Shown here: in pieces, positions 1 to 5,945 of the stretch | Numbering within the stretch: position 1 is the stretch's first letter | Layout of the letters: each line of letters opens with the position of its first letter | Source of the DNA: Candidatus Bathyarchaeota archaeon | GTDB taxonomy: Archaea; Thermoproteota; Bathyarchaeia; TCS64 | NCBI GenBank assembly: GCA_013619005.1 | Contig: JABXKY010000283.1 | Span: 1-8,240 of the forward strand | Length of the DNA stretch: 8,240 nt | Reading direction: 5' to 3' | The notes under the pieces: model-generated | What the model was told of the DNA's origin: nothing | Seen by the model: the letters and a program-made list of their open reading frames with translations, nothing else | Database searches by the model: none | Made by a program: the position numbers and the translations under genes

Positions 1-69
1 AGGGGCGTCTACCGTTACCAGATGGGACCGATTCTCTTAACTCTTCTAAAGGAGTACTTTAGTCGATAG
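1..69 (+). CDS. C-terminal tail of an upstream protein, possibly a winged-helix regulator (partial)
   Basis: Frame 1 is open from the first base to a TAG at 67-69 and encodes 22 residues, beginning RGVYRYQMGP and ending KEYFSR. The tail has an aromatic/basic strand-like segment followed by an amphipathic helix. That would suit the wing and last helix of a small winged-helix regulator, but it is too short to assign. The stop is only 2 nt before the TTG of the next gene in the same direction, so the two are probably co-transcribed. The coding frame is inferred from this tight spacing and the protein-like composition. A chance open frame of 22 codons cannot be excluded. Confidence 0.5.
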   Translation, partial: RGVYRYQMGPILLTLLKEYFSR

Positions 70-71
70 AC

Positions 72-308
72 TTGAGCCTGGCGGAGCTGGACCCCAAGAC
101 ATCAGCGTTCAAGGTTCTCGTGTACCTCACATTCAAGGACAGGCCCATGAAGCCCCTTGAGATAACAAAGGGGCTGGGCGTGAATGGCTCAACGGTCAGA
201 GCCAGGCTGTCCGAGTTGAGAAAGAAAGGCCTCGTGAAAAGCGTCTCTGACGGGTACGTCTCGCTGGTCACAAGCTACGATATCCTGATGAAGCTGACCC
301 AGACCTAG
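72..308 (+). CDS. Small winged-helix DNA-binding protein
   Basis: This 78-residue protein is essentially one winged helix-turn-helix domain. A helix at about residues 9-20 (SAFKVLVYLTF) leads to MKPLEITKGL and the recognition-helix region NGSTVRARLSELRKKGLV (about 38-55). A short wing follows (SVSDGYVSLV). This layout is typical of archaeal MarR/ArsR-like regulators, and the target is unknown. The start is TTG, because an in-frame TAG lies at 60-62 and no ATG or GTG precedes the HTH. The GGAG at 51-54 is about 17 nt upstream, too far for a standard Shine-Dalgarno. Translation may instead be coupled to the preceding gene, which stops 2 nt earlier. The TAG stop shares a CTAG palindrome with the TAG of the converging gene. 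Confidence 0.75.
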   Translation: MSLAELDPKTSAFKVLVYLTFKDRPMKPLEITKGLGVNGSTVRARLSELRKKGLVKSVSDGYVSLVTSYDILMKLTQT

Positions 309-1078
309 TTGAGCTTGATGAGCTTCCCTACCTTTCCGATGTTAAGCTGCCTCATGCCACGGTAGATCTTCAGGTACCCGTTCTCGATCCTGACCTTGTC
401 CCCGACGTTTCCCTGCCTGATCTGCTCGTTCCACATCACGAGCACGACGTCGCCTGAATCGTCCTTCAAGGTGGCCTCGGTGACGATCAGGGTCTGCCAA
501 CTCCTCCTGCTCCTGACCTCCCTGGCGATCGCCTTCTCGATGATCTCGCCGTGAACGATGATCTTTTTCATGTCCGGTGAAAGCTCAACGATAGAGGGTA
601 GGTCAACGGGCTCGACCTCCTTCCGGTACCAATCCGTCATGTATGGCTTGGTTTTAATGGAACCTATCTTCTCAAAGCCGTTGGACTCAAGGAACCCCTT
701 GTTCCTCTCGTTCCACTCCACGTTCCCCACTGTCCATGCCTTGGCTGGGCTCAGCTCCATGACCGCCTTGAAGGCATCCGAGGCGATTCCCTTGTCCTGG
801 AAATCGGGGTCAACGAATATTCTCACCAGTTCCTTGTGGTCGAAGCCGTTCTCGCTTATGATGATGCCCCCGACTATGACCTCTTGGTAGAGGATGCAGT
901 ATGTCTCAAGCTTCTCAATGTAGTAGAGGTGGTCCTTTGCGGCCTTGTAGCCCCTGGGCCCCCAAGCCTCTTTACCGTGCTGCTCCGATGCGTGCTCGTA
1001 TGATCTTTCGGAGACGAGGGCCAGGACACCCGCATCGTCCTCTGTTGCCCTTACTAATTGAATATCGTTGGATGTCAT
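305..1078 (-). CDS. GNAT acetyltransferase fused to a C-terminal OB-fold nucleic-acid-binding domain
   Basis: This 257-residue protein has two domains. Residues about 6-150 are a GNAT N-acetyltransferase. Motif A is VRIFVDPDFQDKGIASDAF (85-103), with the acetyl-CoA pyrophosphate-binding QxxGxA pattern. The family's usual NxGFLESNGFEKIG segment follows at 126-139. Residues about 173-257 look like an RPA/SSB-type OB-fold, with strands IIVHGEIIEK, LIVTEATLKDDSGDVVLVMW and VGDKVRIENGYLKIYRG. The acetyl acceptor is unknown. The OB domain would tether the enzyme to single-stranded nucleic acid or to a nucleic-acid-bound substrate (inference). A start 15 codons further upstream (1123) is open, but that stretch contains a TATA box (1105-1117) placed correctly for the ATG at 1078, so the ATG is preferred. 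The gene is divergent from the winged-helix gene at 1181. Confidence 0.85.
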   Translation of the reverse strand: MTSNDIQLVRATEDDAGVLALVSERSYEHASEQHGKEAWGPRGYKAAKDHLYYIEKLETYCILYQEVIVGGIIISENGFDHKELVRIFVDPDFQDKGIASDAFKAVMELSPAKAWTVGNVEWNERNKGFLESNGFEKIGSIKTKPYMTDWYRKEVEPVDLPSIVELSPDMKKIIVHGEIIEKAIAREVRSRRSWQTLIVTEATLKDDSGDVVLVMWNEQIRQGNVGDKVRIENGYLKIYRGMRQLNIGKVGKLIKLN

Positions 1079-1104
1079 ATCAGTCCCTACGATTAACGAA
1101 GCTT

Positions 1105-1117
1105 CCTTTATTATACC
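1105..1117 (-). promoter_or_regulatory. TATA box for the GNAT-OB gene
   Basis: The - strand reads GGTATAATAAAGG here. It is centred about 33 nt from the ATG at 1078, so transcription starting about 25 nt downstream would leave only a 5-10 nt leader. This is the main reason to reject the longer open frame that starts at 1123. It rests on spacing and composition alone. Confidence 0.55.
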
Positions 1118-1140
1118 TATCACGGGCTCAGGCGGCTAAG

Positions 1141-1154
1141 ACTTATAGGATATC
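1141..1154 (+). promoter_or_regulatory. TATA-like promoter for the TTG-initiated winged-helix gene
   Basis: ACTTATAGGATATC on the + strand lies about 27-40 nt before the TTG at 1181. This fits a TATA box driving a leaderless or nearly leaderless transcript. No Shine-Dalgarno sequence precedes the TTG. The match to an archaeal TATA consensus is only moderate. Confidence 0.4.
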
Positions 1155-1180
1155 ATCAAGAAATGTAGGTTTGATATAGA

Positions 1181-1495
1181 TTGTCGATTAGAACGCCGGG
1201 GCTGATAAGGGAAAGGACGGAAGCCTTGCTGAGGCTCAAGAGGGCCCCAAGCCAGGAGACCATATTCTACTACATACTTGAAACCGGCAAGACGATGACC
1301 GTGAAGGAGGTTGCATCTGAGCTGGACCTCACGGCCAAATCAGCTGAAAGGGCTGTCGCCAAACTCCTTGAGAAAGGGCTACTGCAGCGATCCACGTTCA
1401 GGGAGGGGACCTATGTCTGTGACTCCAAAATGATTGTGGTATCCCTGCTTAGAACGGTTATTGAGCTATACGAGGACCTGGAGAACAGGCGCTAA
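1181..1495 (+). CDS. Winged-helix transcriptional regulator (TrmB/MarR-like)
   Basis: This 104-residue protein has a winged helix-turn-helix at about residues 24-72. Helix 1 is SQETIFYYILETG. The HTH is MTVKEVASELDLTAKSAERA, followed by VAKLLEKGLLQRS and a wing with a TYVCDSK strand. A C-terminal helix (VVSLLRTVIELYEDLENRR) could serve for dimerisation. The arrangement resembles TrmB/MarR-type archaeal regulators, and the ligand and operator are unknown. TTG is the only reasonable start, since an in-frame TGA lies at 1172-1174 and no other start codon precedes the HTH. A TATA-like element sits at the right distance for a nearly leaderless message. The gene is divergent from the GNAT-OB gene across about 100 nt, so it might regulate that gene or itself (inference). 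Its TAA overlaps the converging gene's stop by 4 nt. Confidence 0.8.
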   Translation: MSIRTPGLIRERTEALLRLKRAPSQETIFYYILETGKTMTVKEVASELDLTAKSAERAVAKLLEKGLLQRSTFREGTYVCDSKMIVVSLLRTVIELYEDLENRR

Positions 1496-1962
1496 CCGCT
1501 CTTCCTTATCTTTTCTACTACCTCGTCATCGACCCATGCCATTCCCTTCGAGGTTAGCCTGTACTCGCTTCCCTTGCCGCTTGGCTTGAAGACGTGGCCA
1601 CGTTTCCTCATCTCGTTCAGACGGGCGGCCACGATTACATCCTTTCCGCTTGCCTCAAGGCGCTCCCTGATCTTCTTACTTGTGGCCTCCTGGTTCTTCA
1701 TGGAGTACAGGACGAGCCCGATGGCCTCGTAGTGGCTGATCTCGGCCCTGGTCACGATGACGGGCCCGTTCTGCCCGATCCTGACTATGTTGCGGAGCCT
1801 GTCCTCGGTTTGCTTGAGGTCGAGTACGCTGAGTTTGTCACTGATCTCATCGAGAAAATCATCAGTGAGGAGGCTCAAAGCCTCCAGAATCTCTTCCTGT
1901 GTGTCCCCTGAGACCGTGAGGGTGCCGTAGTCGGTCTCGATGTTGAGCTGCAACTTTGGCAT
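1492..1962 (-). CDS. Winged-helix protein with N-terminal beta-alpha module (downstream tandem paralog)
   Basis: This 156-residue protein matches no named family that I recognise. The first 45 residues form a beta-alpha module: strands LQLNIETDYGTLTVSG, then an acidic helix TQEEILEALSLLTDDFLDEI. The C-terminal part (about 78-145) looks like a winged helix, with AIGLVLYSMKN, TSKKIRERLEASG, VAARLNEMRKRGHVFKPS and a wing ending GSEYRLTSKG. This is the same two-part design as the gene immediately upstream, which stops 2 nt before this ATG. The pair is therefore very likely one operon and an old tandem duplication. A DNA-binding or regulatory role is inferred from the fold only. The ATG at 1960-1962 is the natural start. 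Confidence 0.75.
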   Translation of the reverse strand: MPKLQLNIETDYGTLTVSGDTQEEILEALSLLTDDFLDEISDKLSVLDLKQTEDRLRNIVRIGQNGPVIVTRAEISHYEAIGLVLYSMKNQEATSKKIRERLEASGKDVIVAARLNEMRKRGHVFKPSGKGSEYRLTSKGMAWVDDEVVEKIRKSG

Positions 1963-1964
1963 AA

Positions 1965-2393
1965 TTAATCACCCTTCTCGTTGATGACATAGAGATAGCC
2001 TCTCTTCTTGTCCTTCCATCTCCTGAGTGCCCCCCTCTTTATCTGCCAGCTTAGCACTCCGCTGATGGTGCTCTTGGGGAAGAATATGGCGTTGGCCTCC
2101 ATACCCTCTCGGAGCTCCCCGATGGCGCGCGGGGTCTTGCCCCACTCGGTCTCAAGCAGGGACACGATGGCCTCGCTGCATTGGGTGGTGTGCTGTATGT
2201 TGGGGTACTCAACGTTGCCGTTCTTCTTCTGCCTGACCTGCGTCTCGACCCCCTTTTGGTTGAACGCCTGCGTTACTTTCTCGACGATTGAGTCCAAGTC
2301 GTCCAGTGTGGACAGGACCTCCTCCTTGCTTCCCCCTATCTCCAGCTCCTTGTCTCCTATTCTGACCTTTACGTGGAAGGGGGCTTCGGGCAT
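1965..2393 (-). CDS. Winged-helix protein with N-terminal beta-alpha module (upstream tandem paralog)
   Basis: This 142-residue protein of unassigned family has the same plan as the gene downstream of it. The N-terminal module is VKVRIGDKELEIGG followed by SKEEVLSTLDDLDSIVEKV. The linker is polar (about 47-68). The C-terminal winged-helix-like region has SEAIVSLLETEWGKTPRAIG, a helix with basic residues (STISGVLSWQIKRGALRRW) and a wing ending GYLYVINEKG. Pairing SKEEVLSTLDDL with TQEEILEALSLL, and SEAIVSLL with YEAIGLVL, supports homology at low identity. Its TATA box is centred 28 nt before the ATG, so the message is probably leaderless and also carries the second paralog. What it binds is unknown. 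Confidence 0.75.
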   Translation of the reverse strand: MPEAPFHVKVRIGDKELEIGGSKEEVLSTLDDLDSIVEKVTQAFNQKGVETQVRQKKNGNVEYPNIQHTTQCSEAIVSLLETEWGKTPRAIGELREGMEANAIFFPKSTISGVLSWQIKRGALRRWKDKKRGYLYVINEKGD

Positions 2394-2414
2394 ACAATCA
2401 CTCGTTAGAACGTT

Positions 2415-2426
2415 TTCTAATATAGT
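2415..2426 (-). promoter_or_regulatory. TATA box of the paralog operon
   Basis: The - strand reads CTATATTAG in this stretch, centred about 28 nt before the ATG at 2393. That is the spacing expected between an archaeal TATA box and the first base of a leaderless mRNA. It lies in the 70-nt gap between gatE and the paralog pair. No strong U-rich terminator for gatE is visible in that gap. Confidence 0.6.
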
Positions 2427-2463
2427 GTAAGACTGGATATAATACTTATGAGGGCGGCGGGTA

Positions 2464-4356
2464 TCACTCGATGATGACCCTGATGGCCGCGTTAAGGAGT
2501 TTGTTCACCTGCTGCGGCGACGCCTTGCCCCTGGCCTTCCCCATTATAACCCCCATAAGGGGCCCCATGGCCTTCATGCCCCGCTCCTTGACCAGGTCCT
2601 CCCGCTCCTTGACGGCGGACTCGACGAGTTGTTTGACCTCCTCGTCGCTCATCATCTCCAGACCCAGCTCCTTGATCGCCCTGACGGCGTTGTGAGTTGG
2701 GTTCTTGGACAGATACGCGAGCATAACTGGGATGGACTCCTTCACTGTCGTCCCGTCCTTTACTAGCATGAACGTTCCCTTGATCGCGTCCTGGGACAGC
2801 CCCTCGGTTGGGACTCCGTCCCTCCTGAGTTTGGTCAGGTCCTCGGTCAATGTTACCGCCAGTAAAGTTGTTGACAGCCCCAGTTCCGCGAGCTCCTTAA
2901 AAAGATCAAGGTACTCTGAGTCAAGGACCTGGACGGCCAGCTTCTCGTTCAACTCGTACTTTTTCTGGTACTTGGCCAGCTTCACCTCGGGCATATCGGG
3001 TAAACATTTCAAGGCTGATGCAACTGCCTCAGCCGAAATTTGAGTCGGCCTGACGTCTGTCTCCGGGTACATCCTCGCGGCGCCTGGCCGCGGGCGTGTG
3101 AACCTCGTCGTTCCATCCGGGTTGGCTGAACGGGTCTCCGCAGGCACCCCACTCAGGGCCTGAATAGCCCTATCGACAACAGCCATAAGCGCCGCATTGC
3201 ACTTGGACTCTTCATCTGCTACAATGACGACCGCGTCCTCTGGTTTTGCGCCTACCGTTTCCCTTAGGTCTTTAACCTCCTCCTGGGTGATATTGTAACC
3301 GGGCAGCTCATCGGTGTGGAATATCCCCCTGACGCCGCCCATGAACTTGGCGTGGTCGCTCATCTCGGTGCCCAGCCTCCTGTTGGGGCAGAGCTCCTTT
3401 CCTGTGAGGCCGTTGAAGCCCTTGAGCTTGACGGCGTAGACCCTGCCACCCTTCTTTAGAGCGTTGAGAAGAATTTTTGACTCGGTGGTGGCGAACATTC
3501 CAGATACATCAAACAGATCTTTTTTCAGGTCACCTGACTTTATGCCCCTTGATTTAAGCTCCTCCTGGATCTCAACCAGGGTCGCCTGCCTCTGAGCCTC
3601 GTACTCCACGAGGGTCGTGAGCATACCCAGGTCTTGGGCGCCCTTGATCTCGATGATGCCACCGTTCATGATGCTGACGTTTACGTCCTGCCTGATGGTT
3701 CCCAGGCCCCTGCGCACCTTGCCCGTGGCCCTGAGAATGCTTCCGATTCTTCGGGCTACATCGTATGCCTCCTGAGGCGTGTGCATCTCGGGGGCCGTGG
3801 TGACCTCTATTAGCGGAATCCCCAGCCTGTCCAGCCTGTACGTGATGGTGTCACCGTCCTCGGACATCTTACGAGCGGCGTCCTCCTCGACGGCCACCTG
3901 CTCAAGGTGGTAGGTCTTGTCCCCCACCTCTATCTCTCCGCCCAGGCTCACGACGCTGGTTCTTTGGAATCCCCCGGTGTTGCTGCCGTCAACCACGGTC
4001 TTTCGCATGACCTGCACCTCGTCCACGGGGGTTCCCTTTGTCATCAAGCTGAAAGTGAGGGCGATACCCACAGCCTCCTCGTCCATGGGGCTCGGCGGCT
4101 CCTCGTCCATCTCGACGAGGCAGCTTGTCCTGTGGTCGGCCTCGTAGATGATCGTCTTTCCCTTGAGGAACTCGAACAAGGCGGCTGGGTCTATCTCACC
4201 CAGCTCGCTCTGGGCCGGCCTAAGCTTGCGGGTGAAGGTGAAATCGTAGCCCTCCTTGTTGAGTTCAGGCGGGCAGTTGCAGAACAGCTTGGTCTCCGTG
4301 GCTAGCTCTTGGTGGATCTCGATGCCCACGGTCAAACCGATTTTCTTGTAGTCCAT
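2464..4356 (-). CDS. gatE: Glu-tRNA(Gln) amidotransferase subunit E
   Basis: GatE is the tRNA-binding and kinase/transamidase subunit of the archaeal GatDE enzyme. GatDE phosphorylates the Glu on misacylated Glu-tRNA(Gln) and amidates it with ammonia supplied by GatD. The protein has 630 residues, full length for GatE. The GatB/E signature GIEIHQEL is near the N-terminus (about 11-18), followed by CNCPPEL. Conserved core segments include RKTVVDGSNTGGFQRT, TYRLDRLGIPLIEV and RQDVNVSI. An AspRS-like GAD insertion, which separates GatE from GatB, spans about 282-405. RMYPETDVRPT follows near 428. The last ~170 residues are the helical/YqeY-type tail that contacts tRNA, ending MGKARGKASPQQVNKLL. 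The ATG overlaps the gatD TGA by one base (TGATG), with GGAGG 8 nt upstream. The TTG one codon earlier is a less likely start. Confidence 0.97.
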   Translation of the reverse strand: MDYKKIGLTVGIEIHQELATETKLFCNCPPELNKEGYDFTFTRKLRPAQSELGEIDPAALFEFLKGKTIIYEADHRTSCLVEMDEEPPSPMDEEAVGIALTFSLMTKGTPVDEVQVMRKTVVDGSNTGGFQRTSVVSLGGEIEVGDKTYHLEQVAVEEDAARKMSEDGDTITYRLDRLGIPLIEVTTAPEMHTPQEAYDVARRIGSILRATGKVRRGLGTIRQDVNVSIMNGGIIEIKGAQDLGMLTTLVEYEAQRQATLVEIQEELKSRGIKSGDLKKDLFDVSGMFATTESKILLNALKKGGRVYAVKLKGFNGLTGKELCPNRRLGTEMSDHAKFMGGVRGIFHTDELPGYNITQEEVKDLRETVGAKPEDAVVIVADEESKCNAALMAVVDRAIQALSGVPAETRSANPDGTTRFTRPRPGAARMYPETDVRPTQISAEAVASALKCLPDMPEVKLAKYQKKYELNEKLAVQVLDSEYLDLFKELAELGLSTTLLAVTLTEDLTKLRRDGVPTEGLSQDAIKGTFMLVKDGTTVKESIPVMLAYLSKNPTHNAVRAIKELGLEMMSDEEVKQLVESAVKEREDLVKERGMKAMGPLMGVIMGKARGKASPQQVNKLLNAAIRVIIE

Positions 4357-5687
4357 CAACCCATCCTCCTCAGGTAAGGAGTCCTTGGGTTAAACTCCCT
4401 CACCAGGTTGGTGAGCATAAGCTTCTTGACATCGTCCAGCTCCTCTGTCTGGCCGAGGCACCACTTGAGCTTCACATAGGCTGTCTCGCCGTGCATATCA
4501 TCCAACGGTACGGCTCCACGGTCGATGAGCTCCCTGCCGTGGCTGTACACGTTGAGGTTTACCTTGCCCCATGTGCACTGACTGACTACGCCAACGAAGA
4601 CGCCATCCTTCCTCGCCCTTTCCACGGCGGGCCAGAGGTTTTGGTGAACCTGCCCGAGGCCCGTTGCCTCGATGATTAGCCCCCTGTAGTCCTCGTTTAG
4701 GAAGTAATCAAGGACGGCGGGGTTGTAGTCCGGGTGGAACTTGACAAGGGCGCACTTGTCGCTAAACTTGTTAAGGAGCCTTGGCTCCGAGTCCTGTCTA
4801 GGTCGAACCCTGTCGTTGAGCATCTCCACCTTCCCGTCCTTGTACCTTGCCAATGGGAAATCGTTTACTGGCTGGAAAGCGTACCTCGTGCTGGTGTGGC
4901 ACTTCCTCACCTTTGTGCCCCTGATGTAGCTGATGCTCTCGTCGCTGGTGTTCTCGTGGAGCCCGATGCACACCTCCGCGAAGGGGGCGTGGGCTGCTGT
5001 GTATACGCCGCCCATGAGGTTTGTGGCGTTGTCGCTGCTGGGCCTGTCGCTGCTCCTCTGGCTGCCCACGAATATGACTGGGCACGGAAGGTTCTGCAAC
5101 GCGAAGCTCATGGCGGCGCTGCTATAGCCCATTGTGTCCGTGCCGTGTGTGAATATGATGCCGTCGGCCCCCGCCTTTATCTTGTCGTAGGCCCGTTTCG
5201 CCATCCCGGCCCAGTGCTCCATCCCTATGTCCTCGCTGAACACGCTGTACAGGATGTCGGCGTCAACATCGGCTACCTCAACGAGCTCGGGTACTACAGC
5301 CAGCAGGTCCCTGCTGGACATGGCGGATATTACCCCACCCGTCACGTAGTCTACCCTTGAGGCGATGGTTCCGCCGGTGCTGATGATGCTGACCTTGGGC
5401 AGACCCTTCTCGGCTTCTGGCAGCGGCGGCTGCTTGAACTCGGGCTTAGGCGCGGTACCCGTTTTCTTGATGTTCATGTCCTCGCTGTATGCCAGCCCAA
5501 TGTTGTAGCCCGAGACCATCTTAATTATGAGGTGCCACTCGTCGTACGTCTCGACCCTGGGCATCAGGCTTCCCTTGTACTGCTGGCTATTGACAGATAC
5601 CTCCAGCTTGTCACCTATCTCGACCCCTGCGGCTTCGAGGGCCGTCCTGAGCTTTCCCCTGTATCCGGTAAGCCTGTCATCTGTCAA
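4356..5687 (-). CDS. gatD: Glu-tRNA(Gln) amidotransferase subunit D (L-asparaginase-like)
   Basis: GatD is the glutaminase-like subunit of GatDE. It releases ammonia from an amide donor and passes it to GatE for synthesis of Gln-tRNA(Gln). The protein has 443 residues, normal for GatD. Residues 1-80 form the small N-terminal GatD domain (GDKLEV ... WHLIIKMVSGYNIGLAY). From about 97 on it is a type I/II L-asparaginase fold. The nucleophile loop STGGTIAS is at 103-110 (Thr107), and THGTDTMGYS at 180-189 supplies Thr183/Asp184. GSQRSSDRPSSDNATN is near 208. The catalytic Lys is probably Lys262 in RGTKVRKCHTS. All expected catalytic residues are present. The start is TTG, and no in-frame ATG or GTG fits the N-terminus. 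A TATA-like box about 39 nt upstream implies a short leader. gatE follows with a 1-nt overlap. Confidence 0.96.
   Translation of the reverse strand: MTDDRLTGYRGKLRTALEAAGVEIGDKLEVSVNSQQYKGSLMPRVETYDEWHLIIKMVSGYNIGLAYSEDMNIKKTGTAPKPEFKQPPLPEAEKGLPKVSIISTGGTIASRVDYVTGGVISAMSSRDLLAVVPELVEVADVDADILYSVFSEDIGMEHWAGMAKRAYDKIKAGADGIIFTHGTDTMGYSSAAMSFALQNLPCPVIFVGSQRSSDRPSSDNATNLMGGVYTAAHAPFAEVCIGLHENTSDESISYIRGTKVRKCHTSTRYAFQPVNDFPLARYKDGKVEMLNDRVRPRQDSEPRLLNKFSDKCALVKFHPDYNPAVLDYFLNEDYRGLIIEATGLGQVHQNLWPAVERARKDGVFVGVVSQCTWGKVNLNVYSHGRELIDRGAVPLDDMHGETAYVKLKWCLGQTEELDDVKKLMLTNLVREFNPRTPYLRRMG
4365..4370 (-). promoter_or_regulatory. Shine-Dalgarno of gatE inside the gatD 3' end
   Basis: The - strand reads AGGAGG at the very end of gatD. 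Counted to the ATG at 4356 the gap is about 8 nt, and to the alternative TTG at 4359 about 5 nt. Together with the TGATG stop/start overlap, this indicates translational coupling that balances the two subunits. Confidence 0.7.
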
Positions 5688-5718
5688 TGTAAATCAGAGA
5701 AGAAAGACCACGTTTCAG

Positions 5719-5732
5719 CTATTAAAATATGG
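5719..5732 (-). promoter_or_regulatory. TATA-like promoter of gatDE
   Basis: The - strand reads CCATATTTTAATAGC here, with its core centred about 39 nt before the TTG of gatD. A start about 25 nt downstream would give a leader of about 13 nt. The same TTTT run lies about 22 nt past the 3' end of the tRNA-like gene and could also act as its terminator. Confidence 0.5.
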
Positions 5733-5747
5733 TTTATCAGTGAATTG

Positions 5748-5833
5748 CGCTGAGGGAGCGATTCGAACCTTCATGACCTGGGTGGGTCTCCGGTTCATAA
5801 AACCGGTGCAATAGTCCGCTATGCGACCGCAGC
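5748..5833 (-). tRNA. Class-II tRNA-like gene, apparent anticodon UAU, degenerate T-stem
   Basis: An 86-nt cloverleaf can be drawn on the - strand. The acceptor is GCTGCGG with CCTCAGC (6 of 7 pairs, C5/U68 mismatch), with U8. The D-arm is GCAT/TTGC (3 pairs) around A14, G15, G18G19 and A21. The anticodon arm is CCGGT-TTTATGA-ACCGG (5 perfect pairs, U33 present). The long variable arm is GACC-CACCCA-GGTC. The T-loop TTCGAAT is canonical with a G53-C61 pair, but the T-stem GAAGG/CGCTC pairs at only 3 of 5 positions. CCA is not encoded. The position after C72 is G. A long variable arm plus G73 is typical of archaeal tRNA(Ser), but the anticodon reads UAU (codon AUA, Ile) followed by G37. It may be a decaying tRNA, a tRNA whose intron or editing I misread, or a non-coding tRNA mimic. 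I am confident of the tRNA-like fold and not of its identity. Confidence 0.7.
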
Positions 5834-5945
5834 ACTTCAGGAAAAGGAAAATTCATATGATGGAGATATCGTGACTATATCTATCAGAAAATAGAAACAG
5901 TTTGATTTTTAATGAAAGAAGGTGAAGTTGGAGACCCACCCAGGT
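5776..5945. repeat. 16-nt perfect inverted repeat (arms 5776-5791 and 5930-5945)
   Basis: The + strand reads ACCTGGGTGGGTCTCC at 5776-5791 and its exact reverse complement GGAGACCCACCCAGGT at 5930-5945. The left arm lies in the tRNA-like gene (last two bases of the anticodon stem plus almost the whole variable arm). The right arm lies in the second hairpin of the putative small RNA. The 138-nt spacer makes a cruciform or transcription terminator unlikely. Pairing between the two - strand RNAs, or within a joint transcript, is the natural reading. A perfect G/C-rich match of this length this close together is not expected by chance. Confidence 0.9.
5847..5858 (-). promoter_or_regulatory. Weak TATA-like element ahead of the tRNA-like gene
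   Basis: The - strand reads CATATGAATTTT, centred about 20-25 nt before the first base of the tRNA-like gene. It could support transcription starting near nucleotide +1. It is a poor match and may be chance in an A/T-rich spacer. The tRNA-like gene could also be read from the stronger TATA box at 6010-6017. Confidence 0.3.

Noticed and set aside
1079..1123. N-terminal extension of the GNAT-OB protein (start at 1123)
   Set aside because: The 15 extra codons overlap a TATA box and lie outside the GNAT fold. The ATG at 1078 is correctly spaced from that box.
4734..5360. Long open frame (208 codons) on the + strand opposite gatD
   Set aside because: It lies wholly antisense to a gene with all GatD catalytic motifs, and its Val/Ala/Leu/His-rich product looks like a mirror of gatD codon bias. 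No promoter or ribosome-binding site was seen.
5747..5834. tRNA on the + strand, because TTCGAA is palindromic
   Set aside because: On the + strand the T-loop-like motif would be near the 5' end, and D-loop and U33 landmarks do not fall into place. The - strand satisfies nearly all of them.
5855..5895. C/D-box guide RNA on the + strand (ATGATGG at 5857)
   Set aside because: Only an imperfect C box is present. No CUGA D box lies at a suitable distance and no terminal stem is seen.
5776..5945. Integration attachment sites (att) from an element inserted in a tRNA gene
   Set aside because: Att repeats are direct and usually match the tRNA 3' end. This repeat is inverted and covers the variable arm. 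No integrase gene is present.
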